A DNA stretch of 57,410 bases, taken from contig DASTWL010000075.1 of assembly GCA_035765895.1 (NCBI GenBank), positions 1-57,410 on the forward strand. The letters are read 5' to 3'. Under the pieces are notes generated by a model, which did not search any database, was not told where the DNA came from, and saw only the letters and a list, made by a program, of their open reading frames with translations. The position numbers and the translations under genes were made by a program. This DNA is from Verrucomicrobiia bacterium. Its GTDB lineage: Bacteria > Verrucomicrobiota > Verrucomicrobiia > Limisphaerales > DSYF01. This document shows positions 39,532-48,651 of this stretch, in pieces (positions within the stretch are counted from its first letter, which is position 1; each line of letters begins with the position of its first letter).

Positions 39532-41517
39532 TTAAACGCCCGGCGCCGGGCGGGCAATCTCGGGTGCGAAATGCAGCCGGCCGCACAAGTAATCCGCGAT
39601 GCGCCACTGCAGAAAGGGGATGCACTTTGCCGGCGTGGCTTTGTTGCGGCGGGGCCACAGCGCGGTGAAATCGCGATCCAGTTGCTGAAGCTCGCGAATT
39701 GCCCGGGTGGCCAGTTGTTTGGCCGTGCCACGGGACCCACGCGCGAGCGCCTGTTGCCAGAGCATGAGATGGCAGGATTGGGCGGCCATGCGGGCGGCGA
39801 GATCCAGTTCCGCAACCAGCAGCATGCCGGAGGCGGTGTCGGGCCGGGCCCGCGCGAGCCGGCGGCGTTCGGTTTCGAGGCATGCCAAAGCGGCACGAAG
39901 GCCGGATGGCCGAACACGGGCGTAATACTTCAAACCGTCGCGGCAGAACAGCTCATGGGACTCCGGCAACGGAGCGGCCAGTGCGGCTCCGAGCGGTGTC
40001 GCGTTGGGTGTGTCATACCCCAGCCGGCGATGCGCCAATCCGAGTTCCAAGGCAGCCCGCGCCGTGTGGCCGCTCCGGTCGTTGAAAACCTCGCGGCTGG
40101 CCACCGCAAGCAGCGTGTCGTCATCGAGCGAACGGCTGTTCCAGCTCAGCGCGGCTCCGGCGAGCATCGGCAACCAGCTTACAGCGAGCGGCTGCGGGTG
40201 ACCGCCATCTCCCCAGTCCGTGGTGAGGTAACCGATGGCGCCGCGCGCACGACCGGTCCGGGCGGCGGCCTTCAGGTTGGCGAAGGCGTTGTCGTGTTTG
40301 CCCACGAGCGTTGCCCACGTCGAAGTGCCGGGGCAAACGTAGAAGGGAATGCCGGCTTTGGCGAACTGCGCCGTTTCGCGGGCGAAGGGATGGTTGGCCT
40401 CGTAGCCCCAGTTCAACGCGATTACGTCCCGCGGCAATTTGCGGATGAGTTCCGGGTGATGCAGGATGATGTCGCCCCAGAACATCATGCGTCGGCCGCG
40501 CCGCGTCACTTCGCGGTGGATTTTTCTTACAAAATCGAGATAGACGCGCCCCTTGCCCCGCTTGGCGCAAAGCCTCTTGCTCTGGCCGCGCCCCAGATCC
40601 CAGGTCTCATCGCAGCCGACGTTGAAACAGGTGCTGCGAAAATGCGGGAGCAGTTCGTCGTAAAGCCGGCGCAGGAAGCGGAGTGAGCCCGGGTGGTTTG
40701 GCGCGAGCGTGGACGGATAACGCCAGAACGTGCCGCCGCCATCCGGCCACGGTGCCGCCATTTCGGCGAGTGGCTTCAACCGGGGATCGGCAAGAAATTC
40801 GCGCAAATGGCCGAAGGAATTTTGGTTGGGCACCAGGTCAATGCCGAGCCGGCGGCAATGGGCGTCAAGCCGGCGGATTTCCGCGCCGGTCAGCGCGCCC
40901 CAGTCACGCCAGACGGACTTGAAATCGCGATAGGCAAAAGTGTGTTCGGTGTAGAGCTGCAGTTCGTTGATTTTGAAATCGGCCAGCTTGTCGGCCAGAT
41001 CGAGCAACGTTGCCAGCGTGGGCACGCGGCCCCGCGAAATGTCGAGCATCACGCCGCGACGCGGGAAATCTGGCCAGTCGCGGATGCGAAGAAACGGCAA
41101 GTGGCGTCCGTGTTCACGGAGCAACTGCCGCAGCGTGGCGATCGCTGCGCGCAAGCCGGGGAGTTCGTTGAACTCGATGAGCACGCCGCGATGGTCAATC
41201 GTGAGCGTGTAGAACTCCGTTTGTAGTTCCGACTTTAGCCGGTCCGTTTTTGCCGGAGCAGGAGACCGCCTAAAGGCGGGACTACGAACGGCGCGGATGT
41301 TCGCCGGGCGGGCGGTTGTTGCCCGCACTGTGTCAGCGGGAATGATGCTGATGCGGGGCTGGAGCCCGGCGCTCCAATGTTGTAGGCGTTCCCTGATGGT
41401 TCGCGCTTCGTCCGGATTCAGCGACTCGTCCAGTTCCAAGGTCGCGCGCCGAGGCAGGACAAGAATCCCCGCCAGCCGTTTGAGCGATCGGGGATAAGGC
41501 AGCAGGCGAAAGCGCAT
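39532..41517 (-). CDS. Family 20 glycoside hydrolase (beta-N-acetylhexosaminidase)
   Basis: A 661-residue GH20 enzyme hydrolysing terminal N-acetylhexosamines from chitin, glycans or peptidoglycan fragments. An N-terminal GH20b-like domain leads into the TIM barrel; the catalytic pair D303-E304 lies in FNVGCDETWDLG, and RRGVMLDISRGR opens the barrel. There is no signal peptide, so it may be cytoplasmic. Residues 77-100 come from a palindromic repeat inserted in the gene (41219-41289) and lie in the N-terminal domain, away from the active site. It starts 7 bp after the RCC1 stop. Confidence 0.88.
   Translation of the reverse strand: MRFRLLPYPRSLKRLAGILVLPRRATLELDESLNPDEARTIRERLQHWSAGLQPRISIIPADTVRATTARPANIRAVRSPAFRRSPAPAKTDRLKSELQTEFYTLTIDHRGVLIEFNELPGLRAAIATLRQLLREHGRHLPFLRIRDWPDFPRRGVMLDISRGRVPTLATLLDLADKLADFKINELQLYTEHTFAYRDFKSVWRDWGALTGAEIRRLDAHCRRLGIDLVPNQNSFGHLREFLADPRLKPLAEMAAPWPDGGGTFWRYPSTLAPNHPGSLRFLRRLYDELLPHFRSTCFNVGCDETWDLGRGQSKRLCAKRGKGRVYLDFVRKIHREVTRRGRRMMFWGDIILHHPELIRKLPRDVIALNWGYEANHPFARETAQFAKAGIPFYVCPGTSTWATLVGKHDNAFANLKAAARTGRARGAIGYLTTDWGDGGHPQPLAVSWLPMLAGAALSWNSRSLDDDTLLAVASREVFNDRSGHTARAALELGLAHRRLGYDTPNATPLGAALAAPLPESHELFCRDGLKYYARVRPSGLRAALACLETERRRLARARPDTASGMLLVAELDLAARMAAQSCHLMLWQQALARGSRGTAKQLATRAIRELQQLDRDFTALWPRRNKATPAKCIPFLQWRIADYLCGRLHFAPEIARPAPGV
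41219..41289. repeat. REPIN-like palindromic element inside the GH20 gene
   Basis: Two 24-nt arms (41219-41242 and 41266-41289) are inverted and identical at 20 of 24 positions, with a 23-nt spacer. The right arm holds a perfect CCGCC-TAAA-GGCGG hairpin; the left arm holds the same hairpin with one mismatch. The layout of two inverted REP-type units matches REPINs. It is read through in frame as about residues 77-100 of the hydrolase, an Arg/Ser/Pro/Lys-rich stretch. Confidence 0.65.
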
Positions 41518-41524
41518 AAGACTG

Positions 41525-42883
41525 TCATCGAAGCCGAAGTATGTAGAACTTTGGGGTGTTGTCAGGTATGGTGGCCTGATTCAGCGTCGCCGAGAAAATA
41601 TTATTGGAGCGATTGAATATGAAATTGGTGGCCACCGTGGACCATTGACTGCGAGGTAGTGCGAGGTTGGTGGTCTCCAAAAGATAATAGGTTCCGCCAA
41701 AGTTGCAGGCGGCGGTGAAGATCAGGTCGCCGCCCGGCGCAAGATTGTTGGTTAGACGGGGTGGAATCGGGGGATAAACTTGTTCAGGAAGCGCGGGATC
41801 GGTTGAAGTAAACCCATCGCCAAGTTGTTCCATGGAATTGCGGCCCATGGCCCAGACTGTGCCGTTCTCTTTTGTGAAGAGGCTATGTTCCTCCCCGGCG
41901 GCAATGGCGACCACGTTGCTTGCACAAATCAATTGCGGAACATTGGTGAAGCCGCCAACGCCAGTTCCCAATTCACCGTAAGAGTTGTCTCCCGTGCCCC
42001 AGAGGCTGCCATCAGCTTTCAGGAAAAGGCTATGGTATCGCCCGGCGGCTATCGCAATCACACCATTGGAAAGGATCAACTGCGGTCGGTTGGTGTTGCT
42101 GTAGGTGCCAATACCGAGTTGACCTGAGGTGTTGTTTCCCATGCCCCAGAGGCCCCCGTCGGTCGTAAGGAACAGGCTGTGATTATAGCCGCCGGCAATG
42201 GAGATAACGTTGCTGGTGACCACTTGCACTGGTCTATTGGTGAAGCCGATACTGCCATATCCCAACTGGCCGTAGTAGTTATCACCGAACGCCCACAGGC
42301 TCCCGTCGGATTTCACGAACAGACTATGGTTCCCTCCGGCAGAGATGGCCGTCACATCACTCGACACGATCTGCTTCGGTGAGCTGGTTGGGCTCGCTGT
42401 GCCATCGCCCAATTGCCGATAGCTGTTGTCCCCCATCACCCAGAGGCTGCCGTCAGTCTTCAGAACCATTGTGTGGAGATTGCCCCCGCTCACGGTCTTG
42501 ACGCCTGAGGCTAGAATCATCTTCGGGCGATTTGTGTTATTCTGCGTGCCGTCACCCAACTGGCCCGATTGGTTGCATCCACATGCCCAAAGGCTGCTGT
42601 CGGATTTCAAGAACAGCGAATGCAACGCTCCCGCGAAGAGGCTCACTACTCCGTTGGTGGCGATGAGTCGCGGGCGGTAGATGCCGTCAAATGTCACCGT
42701 CGTCCCGTCCCCGAGTTGACCGTAGGAGTTGGCGCCCATGCTCCACACACTCCCATCGGAACTCAGGAACAGGGAGTGGAATTCGCCAGCGGCGAGGTTC
42801 GTTGAAGTCGTGGAGGCTGGGGCTGAAGCCTCGAGAAAAACTGCCATCAAAATCGCCAAGCCGGATGCGAATGCCAGTTTCAC
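41525..42883 (-). CDS. Secreted RCC1-repeat protein
   Basis: A 452-residue exported protein: signal peptide (LAFASGLAILMAVFLEASA) then about seven RCC1 repeats of 50 residues, each with the core WxxGxNxxGQLGDGT and AGxxHSLFL. These form a beta-propeller. A C-terminal segment with YLLETTNL and FYILRLR resembles a module found at the end of many verrucomicrobial secreted proteins. The gene is visibly lower in GC than leuD and GH20 around it. It lies 9 bp after leuD but has no obvious metabolic link to it. Function is probably binding at the cell surface. Confidence 0.87.
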   Translation of the reverse strand: MKLAFASGLAILMAVFLEASAPASTTSTNLAAGEFHSLFLSSDGSVWSMGANSYGQLGDGTTVTFDGIYRPRLIATNGVVSLFAGALHSLFLKSDSSLWACGCNQSGQLGDGTQNNTNRPKMILASGVKTVSGGNLHTMVLKTDGSLWVMGDNSYRQLGDGTASPTSSPKQIVSSDVTAISAGGNHSLFVKSDGSLWAFGDNYYGQLGYGSIGFTNRPVQVVTSNVISIAGGYNHSLFLTTDGGLWGMGNNTSGQLGIGTYSNTNRPQLILSNGVIAIAAGRYHSLFLKADGSLWGTGDNSYGELGTGVGGFTNVPQLICASNVVAIAAGEEHSLFTKENGTVWAMGRNSMEQLGDGFTSTDPALPEQVYPPIPPRLTNNLAPGGDLIFTAACNFGGTYYLLETTNLALPRSQWSTVATNFIFNRSNNIFSATLNQATIPDNTPKFYILRLR

Positions 42884-42892
42884 ATCTTCCGC

Positions 42893-43441
42893 CTATTTCG
42901 AAATCATTCCCGAATTGCGGGCGTAGTTGAAAATCCCGCCGGCATCCACCACGGGGCGCACGTCGCCCAAGGGTTTGAAGTGATACACCTTGCCGGTGGC
43001 CTTCACCGTCACCGTGGTTTGATCGAGATCCACCGTCACCACGTCGCCGGTCTTGAGCACGTCGCAAAGACGTTCGGTCATTTCGCAGGGGTAAAGCTCG
43101 CCAGTGGCGACGCAGTTGCGGAAGAAAATGCGCGCGAAACTCTCCGCCAGCACGATCCGGCAGCTTGCCGAGCCCAATGCGATGGGTGCGTGTTCGCGGG
43201 AACTGCCGCAGCCAAAGTTTTTCCCCGCCACGACGATGGGATATTCGCTGTCCAACTGGCCGTCCTTCACATAGCGCGTCGCGTAGAGCGACTCCGGCAG
43301 CCCGCACAGCGCGTAACTGCCGAGTTTTTCATACTCTTCGGCGATGGTCGGCACGAGGTTCAAATACTGCGCGGGGATGATCTGGTCGGTGTCGATGTTG
43401 TCGCGCACCACATAGACCGGGCCTGTAAATACCGATTGCAT
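42893..43441 (-). CDS. leuD: 3-isopropylmalate dehydratase small subunit
   Basis: A 182-residue small subunit of isopropylmalate isomerase in leucine synthesis. NIDTDQIIPAQYL, NFGCGSSREHAP and SFARIFFRN are the canonical LeuD motifs. It carries no Fe-S ligands itself, as expected; the cluster is in LeuC. leuC is not adjacent. It is the first gene of a minus-strand run and is divergent from the Tat aldo/keto reductase (114 bp gap). Confidence 0.95.
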   Translation of the reverse strand: MQSVFTGPVYVVRDNIDTDQIIPAQYLNLVPTIAEEYEKLGSYALCGLPESLYATRYVKDGQLDSEYPIVVAGKNFGCGSSREHAPIALGSASCRIVLAESFARIFFRNCVATGELYPCEMTERLCDVLKTGDVVTVDLDQTTVTVKATGKVYHFKPLGDVRPVVDAGGIFNYARNSGMISK

Positions 43442-43555
43442 TGGGCCAATTTGGGATGCGGGACGCGGCTTTTCAATCAGATTTGCGCGCGGGCCGAATT
43501 TGCCTCGCCCAGTCCGCGTCTGTGGTTTAGGTTCGCCGCGTCACCTGAACCCCGA

Positions 43556-44464
43556 ATGCCTATGAAATTGAACCGCCGTCAGTTTCTGGAATCAACCGGA
43601 CTTGCCGCCGGTTCGCTGTTGTTGGGCGCCGGCGCACTCGCCGCTGCGGAGCCAGGCAAACCGAAGGCCTTTGATGCCGCCGATAAAGTGGCGCTCGGCC
43701 AGTCGGGTCTCAAGGTAACCCGGCTCAGCCTGGGCACCGGTATGCACGGCGGCCAGCGGCAGTCGAATCAGACGCGCCTCGGGCAGGCGAAGTTCACCGA
43801 ACTGGTGCGGGGGGCGCATGACCGGGGCTCGCGTTTCTTCGATCTGGCTGACCTTTATGGCTCGCACCCGTTTTTTGCCAGGGCCATGAGCGGTGTGCGG
43901 CGCGATGAGTATGCCATCACCACCAAGATCTGGTGGAATCGCGGTGGCATTCCCGAAGCGGAGCGCCCCGACGCGGACGTGGTGGTCGGCCGTTTTCTCA
44001 AGGAACTCAAAACCAACTATCTTGATCTAGTCTTGCTGCACTGCGTCACTTCCGGGCAGTGGCCCGACGAATTGCGCAAACAGATGGATCTGCTCGCGGG
44101 ACTCAAAAAGAAGGGCGTCATCCGCGCGCATGGCGTTTCCTGTCATTCCCTGCCGGCCTTGCAGGCGGCGGCGAAGGAGCCTTGGGTGGACTCGATTCAC
44201 GCGCGCATCAACCCCTATCACGCCCGCATGGACGGTTCCCCGGATGAGATTCTCACCGTGCTGCGCACCGCCAAGAACAACGGCAAAGGCGTCGTGGGCA
44301 TGAAGATCATCGGTGAAGGCACGTTCCGCAACGACATGGACAAGAAAAAGGAATCCGTGCGCTTTGCCCTGCAAAGCGGCTGCGTTGATGTGCTGCTGGT
44401 TGGCTGTGAGAACCTGACGGAACTCGACGAGATTCGACAGTTCATTGCGGCGGTCCCGGCATGA
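43556..44464 (+). CDS. Tat-exported aldo/keto reductase
   Basis: A 302-residue NADPH-type oxidoreductase. A twin-arginine leader NRRQFLESTG with a hydrophobic stretch and ALAAA region implies Tat export. The aldo/keto reductase tetrad is recognisable: Asp and Tyr in DLADLYG, Lys in ITTKIWW, His in LLHCVTS. ATG 43556 and ATG 43562 are both possible. Tat-exported AKRs of this kind are frequent in Verrucomicrobiota and Planctomycetes; the substrate is unknown. Confidence 0.88.
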   Translation: MPMKLNRRQFLESTGLAAGSLLLGAGALAAAEPGKPKAFDAADKVALGQSGLKVTRLSLGTGMHGGQRQSNQTRLGQAKFTELVRGAHDRGSRFFDLADLYGSHPFFARAMSGVRRDEYAITTKIWWNRGGIPEAERPDADVVVGRFLKELKTNYLDLVLLHCVTSGQWPDELRKQMDLLAGLKKKGVIRAHGVSCHSLPALQAAAKEPWVDSIHARINPYHARMDGSPDEILTVLRTAKNNGKGVVGMKIIGEGTFRNDMDKKKESVRFALQSGCVDVLLVGCENLTELDEIRQFIAAVPA

Positions 44465-44489
44465 CGCGCGGCGCGGGGAATTCGGTGCT

Positions 44490-46100
44490 TCAGGAGGCCG
44501 CGACGAGCCGGCGTAATCCCGCCTGCAACGCGCGCTGGCAGGAGGATGTCAGGAGTTCGTTGTAAAGGAGACACGCGGCAACCCAGGCCGAAAAAATCAA
44601 CGCGACCATCGTTTCGTGGTTGGTGCCCATCGCGAACAGCCAGGCCACGGCGAACGCCGTCCACGGGACGAGCATCGTCAGCACGAAAGCCCGCCCGGCT
44701 GCCTTCAACTGTGACGATTGGCGAAGTGCCTCGCGCAGGCCAACCCAGCGGAGCGTCTTGAAATCGCTCAGCGTAATGAGCGCTCCGCCGAGGAAGAAAG
44801 CCGAAAAGATCATGCCTGCGTCGGCGTCCATGTGGAGCTGCTTGCTGCCCACCAGCATGGCCAGTTCGAGCACGACGTTGGTGCTCAGGATGGTCAGCAA
44901 GGTTGCCCAATGCTGTCGTTTGAAGGCTTCATGATGCGCCTGCAGCATTTCCGCGTCGGTCACGGGCGTGACGAGAATCGCCTCCAGCGCCCCGCATTCC
45001 CGGTCCTTGTGCACGCGTTGCGTGGCGGCAAAAAGCAGTTGGACGCGCGTGAACAAGTGCAGCCCGTAGGCCGTGCAAAACGCGGCGATGAATCCCACCT
45101 CCCAGTTGTTCGTGGTGACAGATGTCAGCACCATCATCAGGAAAAAGGCCAGTGCGCCGCCGCGCACAAGTTTCACCCAGACCGGGTCAAATGCGTCGCG
45201 CGCCGCGAGCCAGAGCAGGGGAGCGGCGTGCATCGGCAAGGCCCACCACGGCAACGCCCGTGTGCGATGACGGTTCGGGCACGGGGTTTCTTCGGTGTCA
45301 TGGGCCTCCGTTCCCGTGTCCGCCCACACCTGTGACAGTCGTCCACTGGCGATTGCCACCAAGCCAATCAGACCTGTCGCGAGGCAGAGGATGGAACCCC
45401 AAAAGATGCTGGCGCCTGCTCCCGTTACCGACGCCCGGCTTAGGCGGAAATTGGCGTCGAACGCGAAGATCAGGGCGGTCATGGGCGAGAGTTGCGCCAC
45501 GCCGTAAAGGTTGCTGTGCCGGTGTGCCAGTCCCCGGAGCAATGGCGGCAGCCACGGCAGCAGGGCCAGCAAGAGCATCGTGATCATCGTGGCGAGAACG
45601 GCAGTCCGCGCGTCCCGCAGGTGTGTTGAATAGAACATCCCGCAGGCAAGGGAGAGGACCAGGGTCAGGGCGAGCACGAGCAGAAGGCGCAGCACTTCGC
45701 CCCAGAGCACGCTCCCGAGCAGCAGCGGCAGAAAAAACACCGGGAAAGCGCCCAGCAACGCGTAGCCCACCTGCAACGAATGCGTGACCATTTTGCCAAG
45801 GATGATTTCCCATGGGCGCAGTGGCGTCAGGAACAGCAGCCCCAGTGTTCCTTCGCGCTTCTCCCGTGTAATGGCGTCCGCCGTGAGATACGCGCCCGTG
45901 AACAGGCTCAGGCCAAATCCCGCGACGGCCAGACAAATCAGCACGGTCAGGCCCCGTTCGCGGGGGCTGATTTGTGGCAACAACATCCCAAAGGTGAACG
46001 CCAGGGTGGCGGCGATCCCGAATACCAGCCGCAAACGCCATGTTTCGCGGCGCCGCGCCGCGGCGCGCAATTCGCGGTAGATGATGGTTTGCAGGTTCAC
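44490..46100 (-). CDS. ABC-2 type permease, orphan
   Basis: A 536-residue membrane protein with about 12 hydrophobic segments, apparently two ABC-2-like halves. REKREGTLGLLFLTPLRPWEIILGK and a second ECGALEAILVTPVTDAEM are the cytosolic loops contacting an ATPase in each half. GTG 46100 (VNLQTIIYREL) is preferred because the preceding 25 residues to 46175 look non-homologous. No ATPase gene is adjacent. It diverges from the DUF4337 gene across 141 bp. Confidence 0.75.
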   Translation of the reverse strand: MNLQTIIYRELRAAARRRETWRLRLVFGIAATLAFTFGMLLPQISPRERGLTVLICLAVAGFGLSLFTGAYLTADAITREKREGTLGLLFLTPLRPWEIILGKMVTHSLQVGYALLGAFPVFFLPLLLGSVLWGEVLRLLLVLALTLVLSLACGMFYSTHLRDARTAVLATMITMLLLALLPWLPPLLRGLAHRHSNLYGVAQLSPMTALIFAFDANFRLSRASVTGAGASIFWGSILCLATGLIGLVAIASGRLSQVWADTGTEAHDTEETPCPNRHRTRALPWWALPMHAAPLLWLAARDAFDPVWVKLVRGGALAFFLMMVLTSVTTNNWEVGFIAAFCTAYGLHLFTRVQLLFAATQRVHKDRECGALEAILVTPVTDAEMLQAHHEAFKRQHWATLLTILSTNVVLELAMLVGSKQLHMDADAGMIFSAFFLGGALITLSDFKTLRWVGLREALRQSSQLKAAGRAFVLTMLVPWTAFAVAWLFAMGTNHETMVALIFSAWVAACLLYNELLTSSCQRALQAGLRRLVAAS

Positions 46101-46241
46101 GGGGATGCCGCGCCAGCATGCGAAAACGTGCTGACCAATGCAAATATGTTGCCGCCACTTCGCTGCGAGTTCCATTCAGAGCTGGAGCCACCGTTCGGTT
46201 TCCGTAAGCTTGCTCGCGCAGGCGGAAATTTATTGCAAGCC

Positions 46242-47135
46242 ATGAAGACGCAGATTCCCGAGCAGCTCAAGGCCGACGTGCCGCAAACCACCTGGGGCAA
46301 GATTCTCACCGCGACTCCGGTCATCATGACCGTGGTCGCCACCATGCTGGCCGGGCTGGCCTCCAGCGAAATGACCCGGGCGCAATACGACCGTTCGCTG
46401 GCCGCGCAGCAGCAGTCCAAGGCGGGCGACCAGTGGAATTTCTTTCAGGCCAAGCGTCTCCGGGCGTCCCTTCAACGCAGCACACTCGACACGGTGGAAG
46501 CCGTCGCTGCGGTGCATCCGCTCGACCTTGCGGCGCTTTCCGGGGTGGATCGTGTGCCAGGGGCGAAGGCGGCGTTGCAAACGGGCGAACTGCCGCCGCT
46601 CCCTGCGGCGCCCGCCGTGGAAACCAATTTGCAGGCGGCACTGACGGCGCTTGAAGGCGAACGCTCGGAGAGCGAAATCATGCCGCTCTTGCTGAAGGTC
46701 AGGCCGGAGACATTGGAGACCGCCTTGCGCGCCGCGCGGGACCGGGCGCTGGCCTACGATGCGGTGATCACGCCCATCAGTCGCGCCATCGACCAGATCG
46801 AAGCGGCTTTGGCCGGGAACGGTTCCGTGGAGCAGCGACGCGATTTTGCTGCGGCGCGGTTGCGTTACGCGGCGGCGCGCTACGATGCGGAAGCGCGGTT
46901 GAATCAGGCGATTGCCAGCCTTTACGAACTGCAGGTGCGGCAGGGCAATCACTCGGCGGAACGTCATCACAAGCGCAGCCAGCGTTTTTTCTTTGGCATG
47001 CTGGCGGCCCAGGCGGCAGTCATCATTTCGACATTCTCGCTCGCGGCCCGGCAACGCAGCATGCTGTGGTCGCTGGCGGCGGGCGCGGGCCTCGCGGCCA
47101 TAGCCTTCGCCATCTACGTTTATCTCTACGTGTGA
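46242..47135 (+). CDS. DUF4337 family membrane protein
   Basis: A 297-residue protein with an N-terminal transmembrane helix (LTATPVIMTVVATMLAGLA), a helical soluble middle containing the DUF4337 signature DQWNFFQAKRLR, and two C-terminal transmembrane helices (MLAAQAAVIISTFSLA and a final LAAIAFAIYVYLYV). The family has no assigned function. It is a single gene between a divergent permease and a convergent protease. Confidence 0.8.
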   Translation: MKTQIPEQLKADVPQTTWGKILTATPVIMTVVATMLAGLASSEMTRAQYDRSLAAQQQSKAGDQWNFFQAKRLRASLQRSTLDTVEAVAAVHPLDLAALSGVDRVPGAKAALQTGELPPLPAAPAVETNLQAALTALEGERSESEIMPLLLKVRPETLETALRAARDRALAYDAVITPISRAIDQIEAALAGNGSVEQRRDFAAARLRYAAARYDAEARLNQAIASLYELQVRQGNHSAERHHKRSQRFFFGMLAAQAAVIISTFSLAARQRSMLWSLAAGAGLAAIAFAIYVYLYV

Positions 47136-47145
47136 CGCAGCGGCA

Positions 47146-48507
47146 TCAGAAGCTGCTCTTGAACGGGAAGGTGTTTTTCACCGTGCTGGCGGCGTCGGCC
47201 GTTGGAACGCCGCGCGTGTCAGCCACCCCGGCGGCCAGCCCGGCGGCATATGCCGACGCGGCGGAGGTGCCGGTGATCAGCCACGGCTGGCCGTTGTAAT
47301 ACACCACGCTCGTGCCGGGGGCCACCATGTCCACAAAGCTCCCGTAGTTGGCGTAGCTGGCCTTGGCCGTGACGGCGATGGATTCCGGATAAGCCGCGGG
47401 AAAAAACGGCGTGGTGACCGGATCGTTGCCCGCCGCCGCGAAGACGGGGATCTGCTCGCCGGCAACCTGCGTGATGACACTGTGCAGAAACGTGCTGTCC
47501 GTGTAGCTGCCGAGGCTGAGGTTGATGATGGTGGCGCCGCCGTTCACCGCGCGGATGATGCCGCCGGCCACGTCGAAGGTCGTGGTGGTCGGGTTGGGAC
47601 CGTAAACGTCCACCGGAAGAATTTGCACGCGGGTTTGTCCGGCCGTGGTGCCTTGCAACGCGCGGAGAATCGTCTCCGCCATCGAGGTTCCGTGCGTGGG
47701 TTCGCTGGATGACCTGGCTTCGCCGGCCACGGAGATTTGCGGCAGCAGGAACTGCTGCAACTCGGGGCCCAGCGATTGGAGGGCGGTGTCAATCAGCCCG
47801 ACCACGACACGCCCATCGGCCGGCGGTGGATTCAACTTCAACTGGACCGGGCCCACGGAAGTCCCGGCCAGCCGCTGCGCGGAGGGCGGTTGATCCACGA
47901 AGTAATTGTAATCCGTGCTGTCCACGTCCGGGTTGCCGGCCAGTTCGGTGCGGGCGGTCTCCATGGCGGCAGCATCGTCAAACTCGAGCAGGTAGGCGTT
48001 CAAGTCGCCAATGCGCGCCTTGACCTTGGCGCCCAGCTTGCGGGCCAGCGCCTCGATGCTGGCGCCCGGCTTGAGGCGGACGATGAGCTGGGTGGGCGCA
48101 TACTTCGTGGCGTGGATCACCGGTTCGGCGGCGGCGGGCTGAATCTCCAACGTCGCGGCGTCGCGTGTGGTGCGGAACACGAAGAGCTTGGTGGCGGCGT
48201 CCGTTTGCGGCACAAACGCATAATTCAAATCCCCCAGCAGAATGCGCATGGCCTCACCGCGCGCGCGGCCATTGAAATGGGCGGTGAACGTCTTGCCGGG
48301 AGTCGGCTCCAGGTAGATGTGCCAGCCGGTTTGTTTCGCAATTTGCCCGAGCGTTTCAATCAGCGGCGCGCCGTCCAAATTCACATCGAGCGTCTCCTGA
48401 TCCGCGTGCCAGCGCACCCCGCCGTTCGCGCGCATCGCCCCGCCGGCCAGCAGCAGCGCCGCCAGCAGAACGCCAAGCCCCCGCGCAAAGTTCCAGGTGG
48501 TTTTCAT
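47146..48507 (-). CDS. Subtilisin-like serine protease with N-terminal STN-like domain
   Basis: A 453-residue exported protein. After a signal peptide (to about residue 28), residues 33-112 resemble the secretin/TonB short N-terminal (STN) domain: LDVNLDGAPLIETLGQIAKQ then the DLNYAFV end. A subtilisin prodomain-like part (135-205) follows, then an S8 catalytic domain with Asp240 (GLIDTA), His272 (THGTSMAE), Asn361 (AAAGND) and Ser415 (GTSAASAYAAG). All catalytic residues are present, though the usual DTG is DTA. The STN-S8 combination is uncommon. Confidence 0.85.
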   Translation of the reverse strand: MKTTWNFARGLGVLLAALLLAGGAMRANGGVRWHADQETLDVNLDGAPLIETLGQIAKQTGWHIYLEPTPGKTFTAHFNGRARGEAMRILLGDLNYAFVPQTDAATKLFVFRTTRDAATLEIQPAAAEPVIHATKYAPTQLIVRLKPGASIEALARKLGAKVKARIGDLNAYLLEFDDAAAMETARTELAGNPDVDSTDYNYFVDQPPSAQRLAGTSVGPVQLKLNPPPADGRVVVGLIDTALQSLGPELQQFLLPQISVAGEARSSSEPTHGTSMAETILRALQGTTAGQTRVQILPVDVYGPNPTTTTFDVAGGIIRAVNGGATIINLSLGSYTDSTFLHSVITQVAGEQIPVFAAAGNDPVTTPFFPAAYPESIAVTAKASYANYGSFVDMVAPGTSVVYYNGQPWLITGTSAASAYAAGLAAGVADTRGVPTADAASTVKNTFPFKSSF

Positions 48508-48651
48508 GGTGATTTACCCATCAGACGCACAGTGACCATGTTCAGTTCGAAATTGTTCCCGCGCAACCGAAACCTTGCGCGGGCGGCCGTCATTCGGGGT
48601 GGATTAGCCTTGCGACCGGGAATCGAGGGTTGGTAGGGTTTTCAGCAGCTT

